Shown: piece by piece, positions 31,459 to 42,600 of the stretch
Layout: each line of letters starts with the position of its first letter
How positions within the stretch are numbered: the first letter of the stretch is position 1
Assembly (NCBI RefSeq): GCF_011758805.1
Contig: NZ_JAANOW010000006.1
Location: 1-64,000 of the forward strand
DNA length: 64,000 bases
Direction of reading: 5' to 3'
From: Mycolicibacterium fluoranthenivorans
Lineage (GTDB): Bacteria; Actinomycetota; Actinomycetes; Mycobacteriales; Mycobacteriaceae
Made by a program: the position numbers and the translations under genes
The notes under the pieces: generated by a model
What the model saw: only the letters and a program-made list of their open reading frames with translations
The model's database searches: none
Told to the model about the DNA's origin: nothing

Positions 31459-34400
31459 GGCAGCGCCCTGATCGGCCCGGGCCTACTCCAGCCGAACACC
31501 CGCTGGGTGCCCTGGTCGATGGCGGCCATGGGCGCCTGGGCCGGCGGCACCACCGGGTCGTAGCGTTCCAGTGAGCCCCAGTCGCGGTACCAGTCGTTGT
31601 TCAGGTACGTCGGGATGGACGACGTGCGCAACAACGCCTGGATGAACAGGAAGGGGCCACCCTTCTGGGCGGACTGCCACATGTTCGACGACACCACCAC
31701 TTGTTTGACGTTGGGCAGGATGCGGTACTGCGGAAGCTCGGCGACGCCGAGGTGTTCGGAGAACGGCCGCTGGCACGGGAAGTTCGCGGCGGTGGCGATG
31801 TCCAGCATCACCGGCGTCTGCGAGCCGAGGAACTGTTGGGCGGTCTGCAGTTGCGGCACCCGCGGTGGGGTGAAACCGAACCACTGGTCGTCGGACAGGT
31901 TCGGGTCGTCGGCCACCAGGCGCGCGACGTTGGCCTCCGGCGGCGCCCATGCCAACGGGAAACGCAGGTTGCGCCATGCGTACTGGGCGAACACGTCGAT
32001 GGGCTGGACCGCAGCGAGGGCCTGGTAGCTGCCGTCGGGACGGTGCACACCCCACTGCAGCTTCAGCGACTGCCCGTAGTGGAAGTCGCCTTCCTCGTCG
32101 TAGTACCAGATGGCGCCGGCCGCGGCGACGGTCACCAGCGGGCGGTCCGCGGTACGTGGCGGCAGCTGGTACCAGGCCGAGGTGGCCTTGGCAGCGGTGG
32201 AGTTCTCCTTGTAGCTGCCCATCACCGGGGTGCGAGCGGGATCGAGTCCGAACGGCAGGAACACATTCGAGCCGTTCACCCCGACCGGTCCGTAGCCGCC
32301 GCCGGTGCCGGCCGCGTACGCGATCCCGACATTGGGCTTGTTGGGGGATCCGTCGGAGTTCACGGTGCCCGGGTTGGCCACCACCGGTTTGGGCGGCTCG
32401 AGGGTGTCGCTGATACCGGCGGGGGTGAACCCGACCGGGTTCTCGCCGCCGAGCGGTCCGTACTTGCCGTACGTCTGGCCCGGAACCGGTTGCAGCATAC
32501 CGGCATTGGGGTCGGCCTCGACCAGGACGTCGTCGGCCATCCCGCAGCTGGCGCTCGACAGCCCGGAGGTCAGCGCCGACATGTTCGCCTTGGCGTTGGT
32601 GTACGCGGGATAGCGCTGTACGAATCCCTTTGCCATGGAGCCGACTTCGAGCACCACCATGATGATGGCCACCACCAGCAGCGGGGTCGACGCGAGCACG
32701 CGGTTGCGCCGGGTGTCGGCCACCTCGGTGTGCCCGGCGTAGTCGATGCGGAAGTGCAGCCAGCCGGCCAACACCCCGGTGATGATCGCCAGCGCCAGGA
32801 ACATCGTGGTGACCGGCTGGCCGGCCAGCACCGGCTGGCGGTCGAACCAGGGCACCCCGTAGTTGCCGGTGTAGAACCAGCCGTTGATACCGGAGGTCGC
32901 CCACGCCAGCACGAACAGCAGCGCGGTGACATACAGGGCGAGATTCCGGCGGCTGTGCAGACCCACCCGCGCGAACGTGAAGGCGGTCACCGCACCGAAC
33001 GCGCCGGAGATCCCGGCGAACGCACCGAACTGCACGGCCCACTTGGTCGGTGTGAAGGTCAGCAGCAGCAGGCCCACGGCGCATATCCCGATCAACCGCC
33101 ACATCGGCCCGCCCGCCAGACCGGGGATCCGACCCTTGCGCAGCAGCACCGCGATCATGCCGAACAGGCACAGCATCAACACCAGGACCGAGAACCGCCG
33201 CGTCAGGGAGCCGTCGGTGCTGTCCTCCACGGTGAGGAAGTAGTAGCGCAGGAATTCCTGGTACCAGGAGATGGTCGGGCCGACGGTGTACTTGATCCGT
33301 ACCGCCTCGGCGACACTCGCCAGGGTCTGGCTTCGGAACACGATCACCGCCAGCAGCGACGCCGCGGCCGCGAACGCGGCCAGCGCGGGCAGCACCGCGC
33401 GCCGGTCCCTCAGCACCGTGACGATCGCGCGCCCACCGACCAGCAGGGGGGCCAGCGCCAGGATGCCCTGCGGGGCCAGCGTCACGGTGAACACCGCGAG
33501 CACGACGGCGAGCGCCGCGGGCCACAGCCGGCGGGTCCCGATGGTGAGCTCGACGAGTGCCCACACCGCCAGGACACCGAAGGCGATCAGCGGTTCGGGG
33601 CGCAGACCGTTGTTGAACGGGAACCAGGCGGCAAGGAATACCGCAGCCGCCGTCCAGACCGCGATGCGATTGGTGGCCAGCCGGCGGCCCAACCGGGGAA
33701 TGAGCCAGCGTGACAGCAGGATCCACGTCCCGATGCCGGCCAGGAGTGCGGGCAGCCGCATCCACACGCCGGCGGTGCTGAGGGCGGCGAAGTGGCTGAG
33801 CACCGACTGGTACCAGTCGAACGGGGCCTCCGAGGTGCCGAAATAGCGGTAGTAGTTGGCGACGTAGCCGGCGTCACCGGACACCCGGGCCATCGTCAGG
33901 TTGTAACCGTCATCGGAGGAGATGGCGCCGATCACGTGCCACACCAACAGTCCGCCGAGCACGGCGGCATCGGCGGTCCAGGTGGCCCAACCGACCCGCC
34001 AGAACCGTCGCCACACGTGCCGGATCCGGTGGGTGGCGCCGCGGTCCAGCACGGCCAGCATCACGATCGAGATCAGCACGCTCAGCACGCCGAGACCCAT
34101 GACCGCGGCTTTGAGTGCCGTCGGTGTGGAGATGAACCGGGTGTCGATGTCCACCCGGGCGCCCAGACCCTGCTGCGGGGCCACCTTGAGATCGGTGAAG
34201 ATCCCGGCGACTTGTGGCTTCTTCTCGATCGCCGCGGTACCCGCCGCGCCGGGGATCCCGATGAAATCTGCGCCGACGCCGCCGGTGTTGGCCCAGATGT
34301 GCAGCGTGCTGCAGGCGCCCGCGCTGACGGCGGCGCGCGGCGCGACCGCGGTGACGGTATCGCGGAAGGCCACGAAGACGGTGTCGGCGGTGGCGCGGGC

Positions 34401-34706
34401 GAACAGGCCGTTACGGGTGGCGTCGATACCTCCGGGCGGGATGGTGGCGAACACCAGACCGCCGGAGGCCGGAAGGGTGGCCACCGCCTGGCACGGGATC
34501 GAGACATCGAGGGCCAGCGGGGCACCGGACACCAGCGGCGCCGTCAGGTCCCCGACGAATCCGTCTGCGGTGGGGGCCTGGGGCCAGGTGATGGTGGCGG
34601 TGGTCTGCTTGACCGGGAGGAGCGGGGTCAAGGCACACAGCAGCAGGCCGACGATGCCCGCGATGATGGCGACGAGTCGGGTAGTCCTGGCGGGCACGAG
34701 GCTCAA
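31455..34706 (-). CDS. embA: Arabinosyltransferase EmbA
   Basis: A GT-C arabinosyltransferase of 1,083 residues, partner of EmbB. Motifs include [20 protein letters not shown], the EmbA-type [11 protein letters not shown], and a C-terminal domain with [16 protein letters not shown] and [19 protein letters not shown]. There is no ATG start: TTG at 34706 and GTG at 34697 are the only reasonable starts before an in-frame TAG, and no clear Shine-Dalgarno sequence precedes them. In most mycobacteria embA directly follows embC; here the gene upstream is alkB, 67 bp away. Confidence 0.95.
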   Translation of the reverse strand: MSLVPARTTRLVAIIAGIVGLLLCALTPLLPVKQTTATITWPQAPTADGFVGDLTAPLVSGAPLALDVSIPCQAVATLPASGGLVFATIPPGGIDATRNGLFARATADTVFVAFRDTVTAVAPRAAVSAGACSTLHIWANTGGVGADFIGIPGAAGTAAIEKKPQVAGIFTDLKVAPQQGLGARVDIDTRFISTPTALKAAVMGLGVLSVLISIVMLAVLDRGATHRIRHVWRRFWRVGWATWTADAAVLGGLLVWHVIGAISSDDGYNLTMARVSGDAGYVANYYRYFGTSEAPFDWYQSVLSHFAALSTAGVWMRLPALLAGIGTWILLSRWLIPRLGRRLATNRIAVWTAAAVFLAAWFPFNNGLRPEPLIAFGVLAVWALVELTIGTRRLWPAALAVVLAVFTVTLAPQGILALAPLLVGGRAIVTVLRDRRAVLPALAAFAAAASLLAVIVFRSQTLASVAEAVRIKYTVGPTISWYQEFLRYYFLTVEDSTDGSLTRRFSVLVLMLCLFGMIAVLLRKGRIPGLAGGPMWRLIGICAVGLLLLTFTPTKWAVQFGAFAGISGAFGAVTAFTFARVGLHSRRNLALYVTALLFVLAWATSGINGWFYTGNYGVPWFDRQPVLAGQPVTTMFLALAIITGVLAGWLHFRIDYAGHTEVADTRRNRVLASTPLLVVAIIMVVLEVGSMAKGFVQRYPAYTNAKANMSALTSGLSSASCGMADDVLVEADPNAGMLQPVPGQTYGKYGPLGGENPVGFTPAGISDTLEPPKPVVANPGTVNSDGSPNKPNVGIAYAAGTGGGYGPVGVNGSNVFLPFGLDPARTPVMGSYKENSTAAKATSAWYQLPPRTADRPLVTVAAAGAIWYYDEEGDFHYGQSLKLQWGVHRPDGSYQALAAVQPIDVFAQYAWRNLRFPLAWAPPEANVARLVADDPNLSDDQWFGFTPPRVPQLQTAQQFLGSQTPVMLDIATAANFPCQRPFSEHLGVAELPQYRILPNVKQVVVSSNMWQSAQKGGPFLFIQALLRTSSIPTYLNNDWYRDWGSLERYDPVVPPAQAPMAAIDQGTQRVFGWSRPGPIRALP

Positions 34707-34773
34707 GAGTATGCGACGTAGCTATGGGCGCTGCCCGCCGACCCGCGGCGGTGTCCCAAGTTTTGTCCGCGCC

Positions 34774-35961
34774 TTATGCGCGCTGCGCGGTGGAACGGGA
34801 TCGGGCGGGACCGAGCGCCGCCAGGGCGGCGTCGCCGCCGTAATGGGCGAGCACCCGGGGGTCCATGGTCCGGCGCCACAGCGGCGTGCACCAGGCCAGC
34901 ACCAGCATGGTGCCGTAGCCGTACGGCAACTGCGGTGCTTGGTCGGCGGGCCGCAGGGTCTGATACCGGCGCTGCGGATTGGTGTGATGGTCGGAATGGC
35001 GCTGCAGGTGGAACAGGAACACATTGGCGATCAGCGTGTCGCTGTTCCAGGAGTGCTGGGGCCCCACCCGCTCGTACCGGCCACTGGCCAGCCGCTGGCG
35101 GCGCAGCCCGTAGTGCTCCAGATAGTTCACCGACTCCAGCAGGCACACCCCGATGATGGCCTGACCGATCAGCCAGGGCGCGATGACGATGCCGAACCAC
35201 ACACTCAGTCCGAGGAACAGGGCGAGGGTCATTAGCCAGGCGTTGAGTACCTCGTTCTTGAGGATCCAGCGCAGAGACCATCTCGGTGTGCCGGCCCGGG
35301 CCAGCCGTTCGCCCTCCAGACGCCAGGCCGAGCACACGCCGCCCAGGACCGAGCGGGGGATGAAGTGGACCAGGGGCTCGCCGAGGCGGGCGCTGGCGGG
35401 GTCCTCGACCGTCGCGACCCGGACGTGGTGGCCCCGGTTGTGTTCGACGAAGAAATGTCCGTAGCCGGTCTGCGCCAGCGCGATCTTGCTGAGGCGCCGC
35501 TCAGCGGTCGCCCGACGGTGACCAAGCTCATGTGCGGCGTTGATCGAGATCCCGCCCACGATGCCGACGGTGACCATCAACCCGACTTTGTCCAGCGTGT
35601 GCATGGTGACCCAGCCGCCGCCGCTCCACAGCCAACATGCGAACACCAGCGACAGATACTGGTTGGGTAGGTAGAGGTAGGTCACCCAGCGGTAGAAGGC
35701 ATCGTCCTCGAGCCACTCCAGGGTCTTCTCGGACTCACGGGAATTATCGCTTCCGACCAGGTGATCGACGACAGGGATGATGATGAAGGCCATGAGCGGA
35801 CCGACCCACCAGAACACCTCCTGGCCGGTCACATGGACTAGTAGCCACGCGAAAGGAACCAGGCCGGGCACGATGGCACCGAGCAACCAGAGGTATCGCT
35901 TCGCGTCACGCCAGGCCGGCGTGCGGAGGCCTTCTTGATCTGCCACGTTATTCCTTGCCAT
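34774..35961 (-). CDS. alkB: AlkB-type membrane alkane hydroxylase
   Basis: A 395-residue non-haem di-iron membrane monooxygenase that hydroxylates the terminal methyl of alkanes or similar chains. The eight-histidine signature is present: HELGHRR, HNRGHH, LQRHSDHHTNP plus NYLEHYG. Six hydrophobic helices fit the family. ATG 35961 gives MARNNVADQEG; longer in-frame starts run into the divergent promoter. No rubredoxin gene is adjacent, although alkB is usually followed by two, so electrons must come from elsewhere. It lies between embC and embA, an unusual position, and is divergent from the cholesterol oxidase gene (97-bp gap). Confidence 0.85.
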   Translation of the reverse strand: MARNNVADQEGLRTPAWRDAKRYLWLLGAIVPGLVPFAWLLVHVTGQEVFWWVGPLMAFIIIPVVDHLVGSDNSRESEKTLEWLEDDAFYRWVTYLYLPNQYLSLVFACWLWSGGGWVTMHTLDKVGLMVTVGIVGGISINAAHELGHRRATAERRLSKIALAQTGYGHFFVEHNRGHHVRVATVEDPASARLGEPLVHFIPRSVLGGVCSAWRLEGERLARAGTPRWSLRWILKNEVLNAWLMTLALFLGLSVWFGIVIAPWLIGQAIIGVCLLESVNYLEHYGLRRQRLASGRYERVGPQHSWNSDTLIANVFLFHLQRHSDHHTNPQRRYQTLRPADQAPQLPYGYGTMLVLAWCTPLWRRTMDPRVLAHYGGDAALAALGPARSRSTAQRA

Positions 35962-36058
35962 TGATTCGAGTTCTTTGCTGTGGTGACTATTTAACCTGGA
36001 ACCCGGCGGAACGCAAACGCGAACGACGGCCAGGGAAGTATTTGCTGAGAGGGTATGT

Positions 36059-37693
36059 GTGACACTACCGCGAGATAAGTTAACAAGGCGTAAATTTCTG
36101 GGCGCCGCCACAGGGATCGCGCTTGGCGGCATGGGCGCGGGTGCCTATCTCCTCTCTCGGACGGAACATCGTCCGGACTCGCGCCGGCATTACCCCGCCA
36201 TCGTGATCGGCAGTGGTTACGGCGGCGGAGTGAGTGCCCTGCGACTCGGCCAGGCCGGCGTCGAGACCCTCATCCTGGAGCGGGGCAGGTTGTGGGACAC
36301 CCCCGACGCGGACGGTAAACGGTTCACCAAGATGCTTCCCGCCGACACCCGTGCGGGTTGGTTCTCCGACGTCCCGCCCAGCATCGTGACGTCGTTCCGG
36401 GGAGTTTCCATCGACGCCGTCGCCGCCCATAACCCGTCCTCCCAGCCCAAGCAGGCCGGGATTTGCGAGAAGGTCACCCACGGTGCCCACCATGTGTTCC
36501 ACGGCGTCGGGGTGGGCGGTGGCTCGATGGTGAACGCCGCCATCGCGGCGATCCCGACCCCGGACCAGGTGCGGGCGGCCTTCCCCGATATCGATCCCAC
36601 GGAATTCCTCGGCACCTATATGGACCGCGCCAGGACGGCGCTGCGGATCAGCTACCGGAACATGGACTGGTTCGAGCAGACCCCGTACTTCCAGTACGCC
36701 AGGGTGGGTCGCGCGTACGCCCAGACCGCCGGCTACAAGGTGGACTACAACGGCAGCGCGTATTCGTTCGACTACATGATGCGTGAGGCCAACGGTGAGG
36801 TGCCGCTTTCCGCCCTGGACTGGGAGTGCCAGTTCGGCAACAACTACGGCCGCGACGGCAGTGTCGACCAGACGTATATCGCCGCGGCGATCAAGACCGG
36901 CAAGGTGACGTTGCAACCGCTGACCGAGGTCACCGGAATTCGGCGGGAGCGCTCCGGTGAGTACGTGGTGTCCACCCGGCGCATAGACCGGTGGGGCGCC
37001 GAACAGTCCCGCGACGAATTCGGTTGTGACCAGCTCTATCTCGCCGCCGGTGTGCTGGGCACCAACCAGCTCCTGCTCCGCGCCCGCGATACCGGCACGC
37101 TGTCGGACCTGTCCGACGAGATCGGCCGCGGCTACGGCAACAACGGGGATCTGATGCTCGCGCACAACCTCAAGGACAGCGATCCTGCGGGCACCAAACA
37201 GTCCCTGCTGGGCATGATCAATCTCGACGGCCGCGACGACCCGGTGAACCCGGTGTACGCCAGCATGTTCTCGCTGCCGCTGCCCATCGAGACGCACGCG
37301 CTGGGGTACTACGTGATGGTCAAGACCGGCGATCGCTCCGACATCACCTTCGACAAGGCGTCGGATTCCATTCGGATCGACTGGCCCCAAAGCCACACCG
37401 ACCATCTGATCGAGCGGGCCAAGATCGTGTTCGACAAGCTCACCGCGGCCAACGGCGTCGACTATCGCGACGACCTGTTCTCAGGAGAAGCCTTCGCCTC
37501 CAACACCGTTCACCCGCTGGGTGGGTGTGTGCGGGGTAAGGCCACCGACGCGTTCGGCCGGGTCAACGGCTATGACAATCTGTTCGTCAACGACGCGTCA
37601 CTGATTCCGGGCTATATCGGCTGTAATCCGTACATGTCGATCACCGCACTGGCCGAGCGCAACATCGAGGGGATCCTGGCCGGCCGGCACTAA
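36059..37693 (+). CDS. choD: Secreted cholesterol oxidase (GMC family, Tat substrate)
   Basis: A 544-residue flavoenzyme of the class I cholesterol oxidase type, converting 3-beta-hydroxysterols to 3-keto-4-ene steroids with H2O2 release. A twin-arginine signal (TRRKFLGAATGIALGG) precedes the FAD motif IGSGYGGGVSALRLGQAG. The catalytic residues of the Streptomyces and Rhodococcus enzymes are present: Glu in PIETHA, His in TVHPLGGC, Asn in GCNPYMS. The start is GTG 36059 after GAGAGG. It is divergent from alkB. The symbol choD is by family and does not imply orthology to M. tuberculosis Rv3409c. Confidence 0.85.
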   Translation: MTLPRDKLTRRKFLGAATGIALGGMGAGAYLLSRTEHRPDSRRHYPAIVIGSGYGGGVSALRLGQAGVETLILERGRLWDTPDADGKRFTKMLPADTRAGWFSDVPPSIVTSFRGVSIDAVAAHNPSSQPKQAGICEKVTHGAHHVFHGVGVGGGSMVNAAIAAIPTPDQVRAAFPDIDPTEFLGTYMDRARTALRISYRNMDWFEQTPYFQYARVGRAYAQTAGYKVDYNGSAYSFDYMMREANGEVPLSALDWECQFGNNYGRDGSVDQTYIAAAIKTGKVTLQPLTEVTGIRRERSGEYVVSTRRIDRWGAEQSRDEFGCDQLYLAAGVLGTNQLLLRARDTGTLSDLSDEIGRGYGNNGDLMLAHNLKDSDPAGTKQSLLGMINLDGRDDPVNPVYASMFSLPLPIETHALGYYVMVKTGDRSDITFDKASDSIRIDWPQSHTDHLIERAKIVFDKLTAANGVDYRDDLFSGEAFASNTVHPLGGCVRGKATDAFGRVNGYDNLFVNDASLIPGYIGCNPYMSITALAERNIEGILAGRH

Positions 37694-38430
37694 GGACTGG
37701 GCGGCGCCGCACCGGCTTCGGCGGGTAGCGGTGCGTCCGCGGACGGAGGTGCCGCCTCGACCGGTGTTTCCCCCGTCGCTGCGCTCGCCCCGGTACTTCC
37801 ACCCGTCGCTGCGCTCGCCCCGGTACTTCCACCCGTCGCTGCGCTCGCCCCGCCCGGCGGCTGGTAGTACGGGCTGTCCGGCTTGGGCACGTTCACCCCG
37901 AAATGCGCATCCTCGTTCTGCCGGTCCGGACGCACACCGTCGATGATGTCGCGCAGCGGCGGCAGATTGATCGGCTTGTCGGTGACCGGCGGCACGGCCG
38001 GCAGGTCCACCGGCTGATCGGCGCGGTCCAGCGCCGGCGGGACGACCGCCTGGGCCACCTGGAAGGCGGCGTTGTTGAGCGCCGGGTCGCCCGCCGCCGG
38101 ATTGGGCGGGAGCGCGCCGGGCACCAACGCACTCAACGGGTTGACGCCGGGCGCGGTACTGCCGGGTATCGCGCCGCCGTGCAGGCCCTGGTTCAGTGCG
38201 GCGAGTTGGGGGCCGGCCACAGCGGCAAGCAGCTGCAGCGGATTGGGCGGAACGGCCGGTGCGGGCGCCGCGGGTGGGGCGACGACCGTCACCGCGGCCG
38301 GGACCGCCGGTGCGGCGGGTGCCGGGGGCAACTGCGGAGCGGCCGGCGGCGGTGGTGCAGCCGGTGCTGCGGCAGCGTCGGGCGCCGGGGCGGCCTGCGG
38401 AGCCGGCGCCTCCGCGGCGGCCGGGGCCAC
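37690..38430 (-). CDS. Proline/alanine-rich protein, probably severed C-terminal part of the 38.5 kb gene
   Basis: A 246-codon open frame, very rich in Pro and Ala, with no fold I recognise. It lies in exactly the same reading frame as the gene at 38452-39441 and is separated from it only by a TAA and seven sense codons. The combined product would have one membrane helix followed by this extended tail, as in many mycobacterial wall proteins, so I think this is its C-terminal part. If translated alone it would start at GTG 38430, without a signal peptide. Near the end GGSTGASAAT is repeated three times. The stop overlaps the end of choD by four bases. Confidence 0.6.
   Translation of the reverse strand: MAPAAAEAPAPQAAPAPDAAAAPAAPPPPAAPQLPPAPAAPAVPAAVTVVAPPAAPAPAVPPNPLQLLAAVAGPQLAALNQGLHGGAIPGSTAPGVNPLSALVPGALPPNPAAGDPALNNAAFQVAQAVVPPALDRADQPVDLPAVPPVTDKPINLPPLRDIIDGVRPDRQNEDAHFGVNVPKPDSPYYQPPGGASAATGGSTGASAATGGSTGASAATGETPVEAAPPSADAPLPAEAGAAPPSP
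37771..37851 (-). repeat. 30-bp tandem repeat, 2.7 copies, with dispersed core
   Basis: Units at 37771, 37801 and 37831 (partial), each containing CCCGTCGCTGCGCTCGCCCC, which is the reverse complement of the dispersed core variant. The 30-bp unit is 10 codons and keeps frame, giving GGSTGASAAT repeats. Confidence 0.9.
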
Positions 38431-38451
38431 GTTGGCCGGGCGGGGCTTGGC

Positions 38452-39441
38452 TTAGGCGGTCTGCTCGTCGCTGGTGCGCAGCTGGCTGCCGACATACATC
38501 GACACCGCTGCGACGAACGCCAGTACGCCGCCGCCGACGACGGCGGTCAGCATCCGCAGCTGGCGGCTGTGATCGGGGGTGGTCACGGCGACGGCCGGTG
38601 CCGAGGCGGGCGCGGCGGCGGTGCCGACACCGGGGATGGCCATCAGCTTGGCGGTGCGTGGCACGAACAGGGCGGGCGCCGGCAGACTGATGCCGGACCC
38701 GCCACCTGCGGCCATCGCGGACCGGGCGCCGACGACATGCAACCGGCGGTGCGCGCCGGCATTGGTCAGGGCGGCGCCGCGGGCAAACGCCAACGCCGCG
38801 TTCTGCGGAATGGTCACCTGGGTGGACAGCGTCGAATTGAGTTCTCCGGCAAGCATTCCTGTGAGCACGCCAGCGGAGCCGGCGGCGTACACCGCGACCT
38901 CATCGGCTTCGGCGGCACACTCGGCGCAGGCCCCGCGCACCGACAACGCCAATTGGCGGTGATCAGCGGCGTCCACCACGCGGCTACGCATCCGGCGCAC
39001 ACCGCCGGCGGCGTGCATGACGGCGATATAGGCCACCGGTGCCTGGGTGCCTTCGATCAGGCACGCGGCGGCGCAGCTCTCCCCGGCTGCCGAGGCCATC
39101 TGCTCGACGAAGGTCTCGGCGGCGTCACACCCTGTGATGGCAACGACATTCGGCAGCCCGACCTCGCCGAGTGCCTCTATCAGCAAATCGGCGTCCTCGG
39201 CGGCGTCGTCGGTCCACGTGACGGCGATTCGTTCGACGTGGTGCCCGTTGGCGGCGGCGACACCGTAGGTTCCGAGTACCGCGTTGACGATATGTTCTGT
39301 GACAGTGGCACTTTCGACTCCGCCACTGCGATCGACATCAAAGATGTCCTGATCGATGAGATCGCCGCCCCCGCCGGATCCCTCGACCAGAACCAAGCGA
39401 ACGCTGTCGACCGTCAGCGCTATTCCAAGCACGACGTCCAT
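38452..39441 (-). CDS. Membrane-anchored protein resembling the DUF7159 group
   Basis: A 329-residue protein beginning MDVVLGIALTVDSVRLVLVEG, a start seen in a group of mycobacterial proteins with an actin/Hsp70-like N-terminal fold. Family assignment is tentative. A transmembrane helix (MLTAVVGGGVLAFVAAVSMYV) lies near the end, after which the protein stops at SDEQTA with a TAA. The same frame continues open for another 250 codons of proline-rich sequence, so the TAA is likely a nonsense change. ATG 39441 is preferred over GTG 39447. It lies between embC and alkB. Confidence 0.65.
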   Translation of the reverse strand: MDVVLGIALTVDSVRLVLVEGSGGGGDLIDQDIFDVDRSGGVESATVTEHIVNAVLGTYGVAAANGHHVERIAVTWTDDAAEDADLLIEALGEVGLPNVVAITGCDAAETFVEQMASAAGESCAAACLIEGTQAPVAYIAVMHAAGGVRRMRSRVVDAADHRQLALSVRGACAECAAEADEVAVYAAGSAGVLTGMLAGELNSTLSTQVTIPQNAALAFARGAALTNAGAHRRLHVVGARSAMAAGGGSGISLPAPALFVPRTAKLMAIPGVGTAAAPASAPAVAVTTPDHSRQLRMLTAVVGGGVLAFVAAVSMYVGSQLRTSDEQTA

Positions 39442-39642
39442 TACCACTGATTCCCTGTCTCATGTGTCCGTAAGCGGGGTGCGTGACGTCGTTGTCAGCA
39501 AACGTTGTCAGCAAATCAACCGACGCACCAGAAGTGCGGTCCTCACTCCACGATAGCGGGCATGGCGGAGAGCGCCAGTTTCCTTACTGACCGCTTAAGG
39601 CGAGATAAGAAGACTGCCAAGGAAATACATGCCCGTGTCCCC

Positions 39643-42600
39643 CTAGGACGGCCGTAGGGGGGCCGGACTCCACAGTCCGCTGCGGGTCGCGGTACCCAGG
39701 TCGATGCGTGCCGCAACGGCATTGGCATAGAACGGCGTCAGTTGCTGCAGCGATCCCCAGTCGCGGAACCAGTCGTCCTTCAGGTACGTCGGTACAGGGT
39801 TGGCGCGCAGCAGCAATTCCGTGATGCCGAGCGGCCCGCCGCCGAGGTAATCCATCACGGGCGAGTTTGCCTCGGCGCCGAAACGATCCGGCAGGATGCG
39901 CCACTTGGGCACCTCGGTGACGCCGTACTGATGCCCGAACGGGCGCTGGCAGGGGAATGCCAGACCGACCAGCCAGTCGAGCAGCACCGGATCCGAGGAA
40001 CCGACGACGTCCTGCAAACTCCGCAACGTCGGGATCCGGGGCGGGGTGACCGCGATCCAGTGTTGTGGTGCCAGATCGTCATCTGTGGCAACGAGGCGCA
40101 CCTGGGTGGCCTCCGGCGGAATCGCCGACATGGGGGCACGCAGATTGCGCCACGCCGGTGCCGCGCCGACATCCGCGAAGCCGAGACTGCCGCCGGCGGT
40201 GCCCTTGGCGGCCTGCTCGTCGGTGGCCCACTGCACCACGACCTCGCCCGGATCGAACCGGCCCGCGGCGGCGACCACCAGCAGAGGGCCGCGCTCGCCG
40301 CGGGGCGGGAGCCGGTACCAGGAGGAGCGCAGCGCGGCCGGCTGCTGGGCGCCGGCGCGCCAGCTGCCCATCACCGGTGTGCGGGCCGGGTCGAGGTTGT
40401 AGGGCAGCCGCGCCCGCGATCCGTTCGCGCCGGCCGCGGCGGTGGTGCCGCCTTCGGTGCCGGGTTCACTGCCGGTGACGGGGCCGGTGTCGTTATCGGC
40501 GAAGTTCGTGCCGCCCGGTTGTTCCATCACCGGGTCGGCGGACACGTCGGCGGGGATCCCGCTCGGGCTGAAGTTCTGCGCGGTCACCCCGCCCAGCGCT
40601 TCGCCGACCGGCTTGTCGACAGGTACGAGCAGGCCGACGTTCGGATCCTGTTCGACCATCACGTCATCGGCCAGGCCGCAGGTCTTGCCGGTGAGGGCGT
40701 CCAGGTTCGACCGCCCCACCGACCATGCCGGGTACTGCTGGGTGACGCCCAGTGTCAGGGACAGCACCTCGAAGATCACCACCGCCCAGGCCGCCACGGC
40801 CAGCGGAGCTTGGGTGAACCGGGCCCATGGCCGGGGCCGGTCCCGGCCGGAGAAGTGCAGCCACGCCGCGACCAACAGGGTGAGCACGGACAGCCCGAGC
40901 AGCATGGTGGTGAAGCCGAAGTGCCACTCCGGGAACTGATTCGACCACGGCACGCCGAAGTTCGAGACGTACCACCAGCCGTTCACGGTGGCGAAGGACA
41001 GCGCCGTCATGAACAACACCACGGCGGTGAAGATCGTCCGGTTGCGTTTGGAGCGCATGGCGGTGGCGGTCACCGCGACCGCGGCGAGCGCGCCCAGCGA
41101 ACCGGCCAATCCGGCGAACACGCCGAAATGGTGCGTCCACTTCGTCGGGGTGAACATCATCGCCAGGAACGAGATGATGGTGATACCGATGATGCGCCGC
41201 GCCGGTCCCATGGCGGTACCGGGAATCCTGCCCTTGCGCAAGGACATCGCTACCGAGATGACCAGTGCCAGAAGAAGAGTCAGCACGGCGAAGCGCCGGG
41301 CCACCGAGCCGTCCGGGCTGGTGGTGAACAACCGCTCGTACCTGATGTGCTCGTCGAACCAGCTCAGGCTGGGACCGACCAGGGACTTGAAGGTGCTGGC
41401 CTGGATCTCACCGGCCATCGTCTGGTCGCGGAAGATCAGCACGATCGTCACCGTGGCCGCGGCGGCGATCGGGGCCAGCAGGGCCCAGTGTCCGAAACGT
41501 GACGTGTGGGCAGCCACGATGGTTCGCAGCGGGCCGACCGCCACCAGCAGGGCGCCCACCGCGGCGATGCCGGTGGGGCCGGAGAACAGGGTCAGCGCGC
41601 CAATGATGATCGCGATGGCGACCGGCAGCAGCCGGCTGGTGGCTACCCCGCGTTCCACCGAACACCACGTCAGCAGGATGCCCAGGGCGATGATCGGTTC
41701 CGGCCGCAAGCCGTTGTTCAGCGGCAGCCAGAACGCCAGGAACATCGCCGCCGCCGTCCACGCGGCGGGCCGACTGTGCTTGACCGCGTGGCCGAGGCGG
41801 GGGATCACCTCGCGGCTGATCAGCCACCAGCAGGCCAGTGCCATCAGCAGGGTCGGCAGCCGCACCCAGACGCTGGCAGTGGAGACGTGCGTCCACAGCG
41901 CGAGCAGGTCGTAATACCAGCCGAACGGCGCCTCCGGGGTGCCGAACCAGCGGTAGTAGTTCGCCATGTAGCCGGCATGCTCGGAGACGCGGGCCATGGT
42001 GAGGATGTAGCCGTCGTCGGAGGTGTTGGCGCCGACGAAATGCCACCACACCAGGAGCGCGCCGACCAGGCCGTCCAGCGCGGTCAGCGACCACCAGCGC
42101 TGCGGCAGGAACCGCCGGGTGGGTCTGCCGTCGGCGATGTCGAGGCGGTGCAGTGCGATCAGGGAGATCGACGTCAGGGCCACCGCCATGATCATCGCCA
42201 GCATCTTCACCCAGGTCGGGGAGCTGCTGTAGCGGGAGTCGATGGTGGCCGAGAACGTCAGCCCCGGCGGGGCGGGGCCGGACAGGTCGGTGAAGACGCC
42301 CACGATCTGCGGCCGGAAGTCATAGCCGCCCCGTTCGCCGCGCAGCGGTGCGCCCGGCTTGGCCGATCCTTCCTCGTCGGGTTCCTTTCGCAGGCCCACG
42401 AACTCTCCGGTGACCTTGTCGGCATGCGCGGTGAAGGTGATCCGCTCGCAGGCCGGGCTGAGGACCTGGGTCAGCGGTGCGCTGACGACGGGCGTGTTGC
42501 GCACGATCATCAGCAGCTCGTCGCCGACCCGCTCGATGAGCAAGCCGCGGTCGACCGCCTTGGGTGCCTGCTTGGGCACCGTCGACAGCAGGATGTTCCG

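Noticed and set aside
31701..33713. 670-codon plus-strand frame
   Set aside because: Antisense to embA. Many His, Arg, Gln and Gly without any fold signal.
37771..37851. Possible CRISPR array
   Set aside because: 30-bp units are adjacent without spacers and lie in a coding frame, so this is a tandem coding repeat.
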